From positions 14,007,579 through 14,071,578 of the forward strand of contig OX463816.1 in NCBI GenBank assembly GCA_949825045.1: a stretch of DNA of 64,000 nt, written 5' to 3'. Both the position numbers and the translations under genes were made by a program. Source of the DNA: Argyresthia goedartella (Eukaryota; Arthropoda; Insecta; Lepidoptera; Argyresthiidae). Positions 60,601-64,000 of the stretch are shown one piece after another. The first letter of the stretch is position 1; each line of letters starts with the position of its first letter. The notes under the pieces were generated by a model that searched no databases, had not been told where the DNA came from, and saw only the letters and a list, made by a program, of their open reading frames with translations.

Positions 60601-62331
60601 CTATTAACACACATTGATCTAGCCCCAAACTAGGATTCCCTGTATCTTGGGTACTAGACAACGATACACATACTTATATAGATAAATATTATACTTAGAT
60701 AGATGAACAATCATGACTAGGGTACAAACATCCGTTCTCATCAAACAAATATTTGCCCCCACCGGGACTCGAACCCGGGACCCTTGGCTTCGTAGGCAGG
60801 GTCACTGCCGACTCGGCTATTCGGGTCGTCGATTAGATTTAGTTATACGTCGAGGATAGAGATGAATTAGATAACTTCGCGCGCCCCTCCACTATATCAT
60901 AGGTACCATGTCACGCTCACTCGCGACGTAAGTACGCTCGCTGTCTCGCAGGCGAATAGTGGTGGGGCGCACCAAGTTATCGTAGTTTATCTCCTGTTTG
61001 GTAATTTGGGGTGTTGGTTTTGCCTTTGAGTATTTTGGTGTGGAGGCTAGCAGTCCTATCAGTCCTATCACTGATAGTTCTCGAATTAATCGCCACCTAC
61101 CAACAATATCAACAAAGAGTTTGTAAACTGTGGTCACCTAAGCCGATGTATTTACGTGCTTATTCTGGTATAATTACTTACTTTCCCCTGGCATGGAAGG
61201 GGTCGTGATATTGCCAGCCAACCTCTCCCGTTCTTGGTTCCTCTTGATACGCCTCAGTTGTTCCTAAAACCAAATCATTATCTACGTAAACCTTTTTGTT
61301 TTATTACTTTTTGTCCTTAAGTTGTCTTCTAGGGTGATATGAAACCCTTCGTGTGCGGGACCGACCCGCACTTGGCTAAACGTGCACAGAACTGTGCCTC
61401 CGCCACCCCGTATGAGAAATGGTTCCGTATGGGTTCCGTACCCGAAGGGTGCCAAACGGGACCCTATTACTAAGCCTCCGCTGTCCGTCTGTCTGTCCGT
61501 CCGTCCGACCGTCACCGGGCTCTACCGGATCATTCGAAATAGGTAGAGCTGAAATTTTCACAGAATGTGCATTTCTGTTGCCGCAACAGCAACAAATAAT
61601 GAAACATACCGATTTTCAAGAATTAAAACTAAATTATTGGTATGGCCATTTTCTTCGCCATTTTGTTTTAATTGTTTATCGGTGAAAAATTTACTGTCCT
61701 TCATCTTCTCCATCTTATCGGAAAATATTTTTAATTGCAAGTATTGAGTTTTGTGCTTAGTTATATGTCATTATATCATTCATAATTGCTCATTCGAATT
61801 ATAATAAATAATAATATTTAGTTTTTTATCACATTTGATTTTACTTCTGTAAATAAGTTACTCAATTTCTATCCACTTCCGGTTTCAATGAGCAAAGTGT
61901 TACCCTGAGTACATAGTTAAATACTTACATACTACATACTCAAAACTATTTTTCAATGTTTCGCCTGGAATATAGTGCTACCTAGTATTTAATATTTTAT
62001 TAATAAAAATTAAATAGGTATGTGTACTTGTACAAAAGACTGTCGTTTTACATTTTTCCGTGTACAATGGTATGGACCCCTTCTTGTGCGGGTCCGATGT
62101 CCTACTCGCACCTTATGTTTTATTTTTTTACCTGAATCCTTCTCTTCTCTCGCTTCATCTCTTCTTTCTGCGTTTCGTCCATCGTCGCGAACTGCCGAAT
62201 GAACGCGTCGTCTTTGGTCGACCGTATCTTGGTGTACGCCTCTATGACCGCCGCCTTGCGGACTATTTCGACGCGCGTGTAACGTTGACCGCTCGCGTTG
62301 CGAAACGTTCTGACTATGCGCAGCACGCGAC
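30583..62331 (-). CDS. Taf1: TAF1, TFIID subunit 1 (3' two fifths, 15 exons, 5' incomplete)
   Basis: TAF1 is the scaffold subunit of TFIID; it helps place the complex on core promoters and reads acetylated histones. Exons: 62331-62132, 61263-61182, 60556-60408, 57309-57118, 55349-55122, 54033-53889, 44363-44233, 42726-42564, 41788-41646, 37598-37427, 36607-36551, 35484-35392, 33881-33724, 33060-32959, 30657-30583. Together they give 2,090 nt with consistent phases, about 695 residues, ending at TGA 30585-30583. Domains in order: pre-knuckle helical region, zinc knuckle (CGACGQVGHMRTNKAC), bromodomain 1, bromodomain 2 (both keep the YNG asparagine), AT-hooks KRGRGRPRKHK and KRGRPRK, and an acidic tail ending EDGLWF. 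All introns are GT-AG except one GC-AG. The DUF3591 core and the N-terminus are absent, so the gene continues past 64000. Identification is by family motifs read directly; splice sites are inferred. Confidence 0.95.
30714..30790. repeat. Palindromic tandem repeat upstream of the last Taf1 exon
   Basis: 30714-30745 is a perfect palindrome with 15-bp arms (GTCAGTGCGGCAGGT) around CT. A 26-bp unit containing CAGGTAGACCTGCC follows nearly three times. Confidence 0.9.
31628..31757. repeat. Two-copy tandem duplication, 65-bp period
   Basis: CGACGTTATGTGGTCCGTGT...GCCTAGAGATAAG(g/c)TCGC occurs at 31628 and 31693. In the last Taf1 intron. Confidence 0.85.
32117..32474. repeat. Two-copy tandem duplication, 180-bp period
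   Basis: The copies start CGCGCATCTCGCAAAAAAAC at 32117 and 32297. They are nearly identical apart from a run-length difference and a few bases. Within the last Taf1 intron. Confidence 0.9.
32959..33060 (-). CDS. Taf1: Taf1 exon, window 14 of 15 (Pro/Glu-rich tail)
   Basis: 34 codons in phase 0: EEPLEPDMNMELPMEAPP, then VEPPPVLKEEPPENWQ. The acceptor is CTATCCGCAG and the donor CAG|GTGAGT. It is a low-complexity acidic stretch, so the call rests on good splice sites, phase agreement and its position between two better-supported exons. Confidence 0.85.
33180..33723 (-). repeat. Two blocks of a 21-bp tandem repeat of donor-like units
   Basis: About 15 diverged 21-bp units flank the exon copy (33181-33426 and 33543-33723). 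On the Taf1 strand each ends GGCAAG and continues GTAACACTCAG, so the join reads CAAG|GTAAC, the same as the donor of the real exon at 33724. Each block is open in one minus-strand frame as a heptapeptide repeat like VTLSDGK. The first unit begins exactly at the real donor. Expansion of the exon/intron junction is the simplest reading. Confidence 0.8.
33427..33542 (-). pseudogene. Partial tandem copy of Taf1 exon 33881-33724
   Basis: The last ~115 nt of the real exon and its donor reappear 297 bp downstream. On the Taf1 strand the copy still reads as Taf1-like protein (ELLIKDEMPDKPAHPSD, then SFVDRSLDQH and GYSYPG), with several silent changes, an in-frame 6-nt insertion and no stop until the donor. 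Near its end it carries 5 extra nt, so its donor (AAG|GTAACA, intact) is in a different phase. No convincing pyrimidine-rich acceptor precedes it. It is either a decayed copy or an unproven alternative exon. Confidence 0.8.
33724..33881 (-). CDS. Taf1: Taf1 exon, window 13 of 15
   Basis: It encodes DSPSVSGEPSFDASEMLIK, then REMPDEPAHPSESFVDLDQ and HADYSYPATLTAVK. The acceptor is GTCTCCCCCAG and the donor AAG|GTAACA. Its 3' part is duplicated 297 bp downstream (33427-33542), and the donor sequence itself looks like the first unit of a 21-bp tandem array. Confidence 0.88.
33882..35391. other. Taf1 intron, nothing identifiable
   Basis: A GC-rich block at about 35140-35345 contrasts with the surroundings and may be an insertion, but it matches no family I know. 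Confidence 0.4.
35392..35484 (-). CDS. Taf1: Taf1 exon, window 12 of 15 (acidic, phase symmetric)
   Basis: A 93-nt phase 1-1 exon encoding LQYSDSGSSELEEVEQKD then AAEGLVQLSIRP. The acidic/serine start resembles the C-terminal acidic region of TAF1. The acceptor is TGTTCGCAG and the donor G|GTATGT. It too could be skipped without a frameshift. Confidence 0.88.
36551..36607 (-). CDS. Taf1: Taf1 exon, window 11 of 15 (AT-hook 2, cassette-like)
   Basis: A 57-nt exon encoding ATPRKRGRPRKDQNSLEE, a second AT-hook core (RGRP). Both boundaries split a codon after the first base (phase 1-1), so skipping it would keep the frame. The acceptor is TTTGTTTCAG and the donor G|GTAAGG. Size, phase symmetry and AT-hook content fit a cassette exon; inclusion cannot be judged from sequence. 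Confidence 0.88.
37030..37180. repeat. Three-copy 56-bp tandem repeat
   Basis: AAGTCTCTCTATCA(a/g)AG begins at 37041, 37097 and 37153, each preceded by a (g)TATGGAA-like string. In the Taf1 intron between the two AT-hook exons. Confidence 0.8.
37427..37598 (-). CDS. Taf1: Taf1 exon, window 10 of 15 (AT-hook 1)
   Basis: It encodes FGENVSQLEANIARVQQKM, then a Ser/Pro stretch and the AT-hook EEKRGRGRPRKHKLPRPPR, ending with a split Gly codon. AT-hooks bind the minor groove of AT-rich DNA. The acceptor is GCCCCCGCAG and the donor G|GTAATC. The exon is about 70% GC within AT-rich introns. In Drosophila, AT-hook-coding Taf1 exons are subject to regulated inclusion, which makes this region a candidate for alternative splicing here. 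Confidence 0.9.
38087..38560. repeat. Minisatellite with alternating 25- and 24-bp units (49-bp dimer)
   Basis: Units TTTATGCGATGTTGTGCTTG(tcatg) and TTTATGCGATGTTGAGCTTG(tatg) alternate about seven times. The array then ends in several copies of the 25-bp type only, with ttctac/ttctgc variants. It lies in a Taf1 intron. Confidence 0.92.
39001..39430 (-). mobile_element. Second copy of the same non-LTR 3' remnant, in a Taf1 intron
   Basis: It aligns with 1945-2240 plus 2590-2655 without the interruption. Orientation is inferred from the poly(A)-like start aatcaaagtcaaag on the plus strand. No open frame. Confidence 0.55.
39600..40243 (+). pseudogene. Tc1/mariner-like transposase fragment, in a Taf1 intron
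   Basis: From 39683 a frame encodes NIFKEMGFGFLKTDNNRR..., then the first catalytic block IVFMDEAYVHTSLNKGKTW and NPYPIIIAHAGNKMVFVPGA, typical of the insect IS630/Tc1-like DDE family. Upstream, 39610-39665 reads VGLDDFNYCAIRN, part of the same protein but cut off by a stop. The later DDE blocks are missing and the frame runs into a MITE at 40244. Confidence 0.8.
40244..40464. mobile_element. Double fold-back MITE inserted in the Tc1/mariner relic
   Basis: Outer inverted ends GGGGGGTTACC(at)AA... and ...GGTAACCCCCC enclose an inner fold-back (40308-40331 with 40336-40358) of TTCTATTCCAATTCGCCATA and its inverse. Nested palindromes; no gene. Confidence 0.8.
40467..41645. other. Taf1 intron, unidentified GC-richer insertion
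   Basis: 40650-41110 is richer in GC than the intron and has no coding frame. It may be part of a mobile element. The rest is AT-rich intron. Confidence 0.4.
41646..41788 (-). CDS. Taf1: Taf1 exon, window 9 of 15 (bromodomain 2, end)
   Basis: It encodes HKYHSRLEFLCDIQLLVEN, then CRAYNGLNSQFTRQAE and a helix ending TQEALEQ, completing bromodomain 2 with its binding asparagine (AYNG). The acceptor is TATCCCTCAG and the donor CAG|GTAATA. Phase 0 at the end. Confidence 0.95.
42564..42726 (-). CDS. Taf1: Taf1 exon, window 8 of 15 (bromodomain 2, start)
   Basis: It encodes VALSFILENLLTTKLKV, then WPFLKPVNKKQVKDYYNV and KKPIDMETMGKKIQ: the Z helix, the WPF shelf and the ZA loop of bromodomain 2. 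The acceptor is GCTCAACAG and the donor CAAG|GTGAGA. 54 codons plus one base. Confidence 0.96.
43694..43901. mobile_element. 208-bp MITE with perfect 24-bp inverted ends, in a Taf1 intron
   Basis: The ends start GCACATCAAAAATACTGA; the right end (43878-43901) is the exact inverse. The interior (ATCAGGGCAAAATGCTGCGG...TTAAACATGTAAGAACAA) recurs without these ends at 28293-28425 and about 60085-60175. Confidence 0.85.
44233..44363 (-). CDS. Taf1: Taf1 exon, window 7 of 15 (end of bromodomain 1, GC donor)
   Basis: Its 131 nt complete the split Gly codon after YN and encode PTSSLTVAAQRMLQRC and a charged helix ending QINPLLDDNDQ. This is the C helix of bromodomain 1 and the linker to bromodomain 2. 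The acceptor is CCTTGCCAG. The donor is CAG|GCAAGA, a GC-AG intron; no GT is nearby and the next exon resumes with VALSFILEN, so the boundary is fixed by protein conservation. Confidence 0.93.
44395..44650 (-). repeat. Common dispersed repeat, minus copy
   Basis: It carries the inverse of the 61340 family (GACAGACAGACGGACAGCGG, GGCTTAGTAATAGAGTCCC). It starts about 30 nt upstream of the Taf1 exon at 44363. Confidence 0.55.
44949..45184 (-). repeat. BEL/Pao 3' LTR
   Basis: 236 bp, matching the other LTR. Its left edge abuts target duplication ACAGC. The AATAAA on this strand is in sense with Taf1, so it could end Taf1 transcripts early. Confidence 0.93.
45286..46221 (-). CDS. C-terminal part of the env-like protein (separate frame)
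   Basis: 311 codons whose ATG overlaps the stop of the gag-pol-env frame by 4 nt (ATGA). It has a Cys-rich ectodomain (residues 44-131), a short heptad-like helix (181-203), a membrane span (about 217-237) and a Pro/Ala-rich cytoplasmic tail. This matches the second half of a class I-like envelope whose first half ends the upstream frame. An 8-nt direct repeat (TTATGAAA twice) lies at the junction, so the split may be a slippage mutation rather than an evolved arrangement. It is an old or recent retroelement env; function is unproven. Confidence 0.8.
   Translation of the reverse strand: MKMIPIPEAKGQQAITVVPISDYIALNMKKDIYIPLTETDISFCLVLYQTHYCQLLKPEYHLKDDKSFCDLEAAECTTMSKTCRNKWQEVNSVNTYLYFCCNRCQVRTICEDQVTTHQLSNSGIIHVSPNCVIKTDSFTVTPHKIQTSEIKLKPDIYAPKIPQINNIINITIPTTLAQDDSQDMQQQLSLLGERINQLKQAEVISTDLSYHDVHHYTMIYVVCGILVIIGIMTIIRKLQCGWLVHSTAPPAPPPPAPTQPAPPAPALPPLSAGYARPTAHASNAGNHSIEIPAIHPRADKNARVQFKISDY
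46218..52847 (-). CDS. BEL/Pao gag-pol polyprotein fused to the N-terminal part of an env-like protein
   Basis: A 2,209-codon uninterrupted frame. Gag (Pao-type, DUF1759-like) spans about residues 240-450, with Cys/His knuckles from residue 468. The protease motif is DQGS (D at 598). The RT has YMDD at 993-996. An RNase H aspartate is in YCDAS at 1174. The integrase has D1549, D1615 and E1668, followed by a typical Pao C-terminal domain (GDVVMIHDEHLPPGKWAMGR). After about residue 1880 a hydrophobic signal-like segment (1883-1897) starts an env-like region with a furin-type cleavage site RQRRRR (ending 2006) and a glycine-rich hydrophobic segment after it, as in errantivirus Env and baculovirus F proteins. 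The ATG follows a 416-nt leader. Confidence 0.93.
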   Translation of the reverse strand: METSQEFVYLLQNQQQIIDGINQLWSNYKKDGQSRKTTDYIKRKVETLDTYWAEFQRNHERLMMAENQDGDYFTANQYEHSQSYYQEIRESILRSPGFSLKPPTPLLIPKTVDVSEEDKSGGESSQQHPRQNKLHAESAQKYPNKLEEMMRRQTSNFKAFSRTLSSINLSEVKEKWEFDDLLKNLDARWATIDKLHWDIDSELRGEEDEYYEQTFTKHEKSYCEIKREINSKLWSVAHREKSTPKLDIPVFHGNYQQWTSFKDLFTETIHNNPCLSSAQKMQFLKSKIKGEPERLIQHLPISSENYVTCWDIINHRYNNKKLIFTTHMNTMMSLPVLQQGTSGHIKRLHDVTVECLNGIKNLGINIDTWDPIIIHLLSSKLDSETHNDYMSMLKDPREIPLLDEFLKYLELRFTALEASRRKQENTAQKSSNNPPSTSSTPYNASRSKHYYSSNKATSNTQARNQIKCPVCDQDHGVYYCPQFRGMDPVTQKKTITKLNICSNCLYSHKGKDCSSTKRCRECNGFHNTILHEAFNNQTQRNMPLESQQWTKNSGNTHVAQQSGKIIQQSSANEVLLATALIKVQARNGVQHVLRALIDQGSQVSLISERASQLLKIPRQSCKGVITGIGTNDTTCKGAMKILCTSLRGSFSFEVEALIMKSLTRNLPNNTISKPSWAFLEEIELADPQFYLSNPIDILLGAEVYANIVLSGVRKQVSSPLAQETRLGWILCGKIQSLHCNVVLNNIEDIQQFWQIEDIQGASRNSSEEEDCINFYKSTTSRLSDGRYQVRLPLKSTAKSDLGQSKNKAIAQFLQLERKFSKQKIIASLYKEFVDEYLSLGHMKLARDGNHPEYFLPHHCVLREDSTTTALRVVFNGSEKTSSGLSLNDLMYKGPNLQKDILVLILKWRQHRIAFVADIEKMFRQLWVHPEDQHLQKIIWRDYPHQLLQEYQLTTVTYGTKAAPFLAMMTLKQLAWDERLKYPEAAKVVEECFYMDDLLHGSDSVTAAKRLQEDLIQLMRSGGLNLRKWKSNHTALMQQDTNKGEGTENTYQFIQPESMKTLGLNWSSANDVFTFRSKIETTTDTKTVCTKRQLLSEIARLFDPLGWLTPISTQMKLLFQSVWNRNLQWDDKIPEDIHKEWIKIKQHISAINNLNIPRWLGTNTSSDIELHGYCDASQKAYACVIYCKLKICGQYQITLVAAKSRLVPHNKEITLPKLELCGAHLLATLMEKVQDSLSNHHIKMYGWVDSTAVLGWLQGQPQRWKPFVANRVQQITRVMPASCWRYVKSAENPADCASRGLNATQLQEHPLWWQGPTWLPTFDEKQRLSKLYSTDEEAKPTKASVQAVTRNSNLVTELLNKYSSYIKVVHVLSWLRRFISRKQDRKYEPYITLSESRQTTQMIIKDVQGKEFHDEINDLKNGKQVSSKSKIFSLTPFLDENGILRVGGRLKHAHINPEMKHPVILPQQSRLTELIILQAHEHTYHGGARITLSFIRQKYWILSGNKTTKQFIRRCITCKKHKPTKNNQIMGDLPEARIKPSRPFMHTGVDYTGHFYIKSNKGRGIKTTKGYVAVFVCMVTKAVHLELVSDLTTSSFLAAVRRMAARKGKPGHFYSDNGTTFVGANRCLQEEYQEIKELINDQFLGEIADMEITWHFNAPSWPSAGGLWEAAVKSFKFHLKRVVGDQRLTYEEFSTLLAQIEGCMNSRPLCPLSEDPEDLNYLTPAHFLTSGPTLTLVETEKDQRTRWYLTQKILQDLWKRWVSEYMIQLAARSKWKNPRRNYQVGDVVMIHDEHLPPGKWAMGRVTELHQGKDGYVRVVTLKTKNGFLKRPVVKTSPLLENDDKDQDAGPQSQKVEPRQSSDVVTATLQRPTRTSAISPIQFKLSAVVTALFLLLTFVCDSHCNTNVTQFRQGQAIYFDKISDMMLIKDEWKIVAYYNLQPYWDGIDAFNKYTKTLQQTCIMIREQAHCDVILLQLRHGFSELEYYDQVLLTQHTSSTRLARQRRRRGLINGVGYLANGLFGILDENFAEQYRKDIALVQDNQRHIASLWKNQTSIIEAEFNLLKGAENTMEKQRKMINQHINAIEESVKQLKDEAQRNRIISSFNMGATTASNMLFSLRNIQNTLLDTITDLHHGRFDYHLITPEQLTQELTTIASHLPKDVSLPLENFHTEVYKIYRLLQVKSRFLEDVLLFEIKLPLIESVETVMKL
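53264..53499 (-). repeat. BEL/Pao 5' LTR
   Basis: 236 bp, TG...CA bounded and identical by eye to 44949-45184. On the transcribed strand it contains AATAAA (from tttatt on the plus strand). It is followed by TTAAG and TGGTCCTTCGAAACC (53258-53244), a possible primer-binding site; the tRNA is not assigned. Confidence 0.93.
53889..54033 (-). CDS. Taf1: Taf1 exon, window 6 of 15 (bromodomain 1, core)
   Basis: It encodes LVADYYRIVTRPMDLQSI through QILENSTLYN, covering helices A to B and the acetyl-lysine-binding asparagine (LYN, last complete codon). The acceptor is CTTCGTGCAG and the donor G|GTATGT. The following intron holds an entire BEL/Pao retrotransposon. Confidence 0.96.
54688..54820 (-). 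pseudogene. Decayed partial copy of Taf1 exon 55349-55122
   Basis: 133 nt matching the last 135 nt of the upstream exon (55122-55256), about 435 bp away in the next intron. The block ADRRRTDPLVT survives. One base is lost before it and two after it, shifting the frame, and the donor has changed from AAG|GT to AAG|GA. It cannot serve as an exon. Confidence 0.85.
55122..55349 (-). CDS. Taf1: Taf1 exon, window 5 of 15 (bromodomain 1, start)
   Basis: The 76 codons run from QSDELRRKG through CDYLVKRPADRRRTDPLVTL to LFPVNPK. The RRRTDP(L/M)VTLSS block and the ZA-loop start of bromodomain 1 are diagnostic. The acceptor is TCACCCCCAG and the donor AAG|GTACAT. The last 135 nt of this exon have a decayed copy at 54688-54820 in the following intron. 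Confidence 0.95.
55350..57117. other. Taf1 intron, no gene
   Basis: It starts with (AAT)n and TTTATTGCATCATAAAAAG, like a reversed retroposon tail. The remainder is unidentified AT-rich DNA. Confidence 0.4.
57118..57309 (-). CDS. Taf1: Taf1 exon, window 4 of 15 (zinc knuckle)
   Basis: Its 64 codons in phase 0 start with the zinc knuckle CGACGQVGHMRTNKAC (C-x2-C, then H and C), which in TAF1 contacts promoter DNA. A Pro/Glu-rich acidic stretch follows, then FVEGTKLTLPSKLIK, a conserved block before bromodomain 1. The acceptor is TTGTGCAG and the donor AAG|GTGAGT. It is very GC-rich compared with the flanking introns. Confidence 0.95.
57678..59632. repeat. 86-bp tandem array, about 22.7 units, in a Taf1 intron
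   Basis: Each unit has two inverted pairs, GTCTCTGG/CCAGAGAC and CACTGACACAATGT/ACATTGTGTCAGTG. The first four or so units keep the perfect second palindrome (GACACA); later ones carry GACTCA. The whole intron between exons 57309 and 60408 is about 3.1 kb, two thirds of it this array. No unique spacers, so it is a satellite, not a CRISPR. Confidence 0.95.
60085..60175. repeat. Third, partial copy of the 28293/43694 repeat
   Basis: The text GTGAGCGAAGC(c)...TTTATCCTTCGTG...TTAAACATGTAAGAACAA matches the copy at 28340-28395. Confidence 0.6.
60408..60556 (-). CDS. Taf1: Taf1 exon, window 3 of 15 (Gly/Ser linker, LKPDLKLK)
   Basis: The 149 nt encode a Gly/Ser-rich linker, then RRRAKLKPDLKLK, the conserved lead-in to the zinc knuckle. 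The donor is AAG|GTTTGT, and the acceptor TACCCCCAG lies only 15 nt from the end of a SINE (60572-60833). The linker is variable in the family; the terminal PDLKLK anchors the call. Confidence 0.9.
60572..60833 (-). mobile_element. tRNA-derived SINE abutting a Taf1 3' splice site
   Basis: Minus-strand copy of the 12115-12369 family with an intact box B (GGTTCGAGTCC) and an (ATT)n tail. Target duplication TAGATTTA is at 60564-60571 and 60834-60841. Its tail ends 15 nt before the exon that starts at 60556. Confidence 0.92.
61182..61263 (-). CDS. Taf1: Taf1 exon, window 2 of 15
   Basis: The acceptor is GTTTTAG and the donor A|GTAAGTAAT. The 82 nt begin EQLRRIKRNQERERLAG, the basic helix that continues the previous exon in known TAF1 proteins. 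It ends one base into a codon. Confidence 0.92.
61340..61610 (+). repeat. Common dispersed repeat, plus copy
   Basis: GGGTTCCGTACCC...GGACCCTATTACTAAGCC...GTCCGTCTGTCTGTCC...GAAATTTTCACAGA...TTCTGTTGCCGC is a repeat type I recognise as widespread in Lepidoptera. A shorter plus copy is at about 31003-31092 and a minus copy at about 44395-44650. Confidence 0.6.
62132..62331 (-). CDS. Taf1: Taf1 exon, window 1 of 15 (pre-knuckle segment)
   Basis: The acceptor is CTCACCAG and the donor CAG|GTAAAAAAA. The first 2 nt complete a codon split with an exon outside the window; 66 codons follow in phase 0. It encodes the conserved stretch LRIVRTFRNASGQRYTRV through FIRQFATMDETQKEEMKREK, which in TAF1 follows the DUF3591 core. 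The charged end (KREKRRIQ) continues into the next exon. Confidence 0.93.
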
Positions 62332-63119
62332 CTGGTGAGGAGAGTTGAGTTCATTATATTTGGTGATTAAACATTGATTGCATGTTTTCAGTGGCGACGG
62401 GCTAGCCACCGGTCATGTAAAATTGAGTATGTATAACTGGATAAACGTCGGCGCAACTTTGCCTCTATCGTATGGGAAAAGGCGTTGGCGTCAGGCGTTG
62501 CTGATGATATAATATGTTTGTGTGTTTGTTCAAAAAATACTGATCAATCGAACGTTTATATATTACGTGAACACTGACTTTTATCGCGCGGAAATTGTCA
62601 TTTTCGAACTAGTGCTTTATACTTTTTATTTTTTTATTTTATTATTAACTTCGTTGTCAGCCCTTTTCAAAGAACATATATTTTACAAGTGCTTTTTGCG
62701 ACACGACGTGACAGCTATTTGCACATGCGCAATAGAGATTCCCCGCCACCACTCAAGGCCGATCGCGGCGGCGCCACCGTGTCATCTTGCCAGTGAGATT
62801 AGCGTATTTAGTCCCACTTTCCGTCGCAAGACACGAGTGGTGCCGCGGACTAGATATATTGAGCACGCATTTACTTAAAAAAAGCCCGACATTTTACTAA
62901 TTTCTTGTTTAGTTCACATACATATATTTTTATATCCTCGCAAAATGCGTAGTAAAACATTATATGATACACGTACTTCCGACTCTTGTCGACTGATAAA
63001 CTCGCTCGCTCGTAAATAAAAATGCCACTCGTCGGAAATCACCTACTTTGCTAACTAGAAGCATAAATAGCTATTCTAACCCAATTTACACGCTATGCAG
63101 ATATTATGTGGCGGCCATT
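62332..63119. other. Taf1 intron, no exon seen
   Basis: I looked for the exon preceding 62331 and found no conserved TAF1 block up to the edge of the window. A GC-richer patch at 62740-62850 is unidentified. Confidence 0.5.
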
Positions 63120-63124
63120 CAAAA

Positions 63125-64000
63125 TCTCTATGTTCTGTAACAATCAAACCCCGATAGTTACAACCGCCGCCACCAGCCGGCGCCACCGATGCTGACTGCG
63201 GCGTCCCCCCACACTTCAGCGCGCGGCCGACCCCACCCCGCCGGCGTCTACCACCAGCGACGCCAGCCACCGCCTCGCCCTTCACCCCGCAGGCGCCGCC
63301 GCCGTCTGCCACCACCAACGCCAGCCGCCGGCCCGCTCCTCGCCCCGCAGCCAATGTTATAAAAGCCAGCGCCCGGTAGATTCGACAAGGCAGTTGGTCG
63401 TCGCCCTCGCTCCACTAACTGGCCTGCCCCTCCCTCCGACGATAGCTCCAGGGCTCAATCCAGGACTGCTGCAGGCTTCCCGTCCCCCTATTCCCGTTCC
63501 GGCACCCGGGCTTCATCCAGGTAGCCGTGGTACTCCGCTTCCCCCCGTCTACGTCCCTCGGGCCCGTACCAAGGTTTGACGAGACGGGTTAATCCAGTCG
63601 TCAGTAGGCTAAGGTCGACGGTAGGGCCCCCGGCACCCGGGCTATATCCAGATACCCGAGAGTTAGGATCCCGTTCCGGACGTAATTATCCGATGGTGGT
63701 TAGGCATCTGTTACCCGGATCTTTCCAGGTCGACCGTAGGACCTCCACCCTCGTAGCCCAGCTCGGGGGGAGCAGATGCGTGTAGCCTCAAGCCGATAAG
63801 TCGAATTCCGTGTTTCGCATACGTTCCTCTGGCTAGAACCTACCACTACTAAATTAACCAGTTAGCAGTGCTTTTCGGATTCTCCAAAGTCTCTGCCTCC
63901 TTTCTTCGTTACTTCCCGCGCTTACTCGGCGAGTGTTTAGCAAGGAAACTTGCATGTTGTAATAATAAAGACATGTAACCTTTATGGTCGCTCGGAGACG
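63125..64000 (+). mobile_element. Possible 5' LTR of an element leaving the window
   Basis: A CG-rich segment contains GTTATAAAAGCC (63357), a GGCAGTTGGTCGTCGC initiator-like stretch 30 nt on, and AATAAAGACATGTAACC near 63966. TATA, start and poly(A) signals in this order over about 600 bp fit a long LTR on the plus strand. The second LTR and coding region would lie outside, so it could instead be a cellular promoter. Confidence 0.35.

Noticed and set aside
60740..60833. tRNA gene on the minus strand (GGTTCGAGTCC box)
   Set aside because: It is the head of a SINE with target duplication, and a second copy with the same body lies at 12115; there is no standalone cloverleaf end.
63394..63785. 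Pro-rich plus-strand genes
   Set aside because: The composition follows a GC-rich LTR-like segment; there are no family motifs and the two frames abut without splice signals.

Overview
The window looks like nuclear DNA of a lepidopteran insect (moth or butterfly). It is AT-rich and split by introns. It is full of mobile DNA of types common in Lepidoptera: a tRNA-derived SINE, piggyBac, Gypsy and BEL/Pao elements, non-LTR remnants and many fold-back MITEs. No bacterial or plasmid gene is present.

The only host gene I can support is Taf1, the largest subunit of TFIID, on the minus strand. Fifteen coding exons (62331 down to 30583) encode the C-terminal ~695 residues: the segment before the zinc knuckle, the CCHC-type knuckle, two bromodomains, two AT-hook exons and an acidic tail ending in a stop codon. 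Exon phases agree throughout. Exons for the N-terminal two thirds must lie to the right of the window. The introns carry most of the unusual structure: a young BEL/Pao element inserted in sense, a SINE abutting a 3' splice site, a GC-AG intron, two partial tandem copies of Taf1 exons, a 21-bp array built of splice-donor-like units, and 86-bp and 49-bp tandem arrays.

Layout. 1-6.9 kb: AT-rich non-coding DNA with a non-LTR tail, another insertion nested in it, and a 36-bp minisatellite. 6.9-9.7 kb: decayed non-LTR retrotransposon (minus). 9.7-15.1 kb: fold-back elements, a SINE with target duplication and MITEs. 15.2-23.2 kb: nearly intact Gypsy element (minus) with 4-bp target duplication, a -1 slippery site between gag and pol, and one nonsense codon in pol. 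23.2-26.2 kb: piggyBac element with a spliced first exon, one frameshift and one nonsense codon. 26.2-30.3 kb: repeats downstream of Taf1. 30.3-62.3 kb: Taf1 with its intronic elements, including BEL/Pao at 44.9-53.5 kb. 62.4-64 kb: no Taf1 exon, then a GC-rich promoter-like segment that may be the start of an LTR element running out of the window.

The most distinctive signal is in Taf1: the 3' ends of two different exons have been copied, with their splice donors, into the intron just downstream. One copy is dead. The other still reads as Taf1-like protein and is embedded in an array whose every unit resembles the exon's own donor site.
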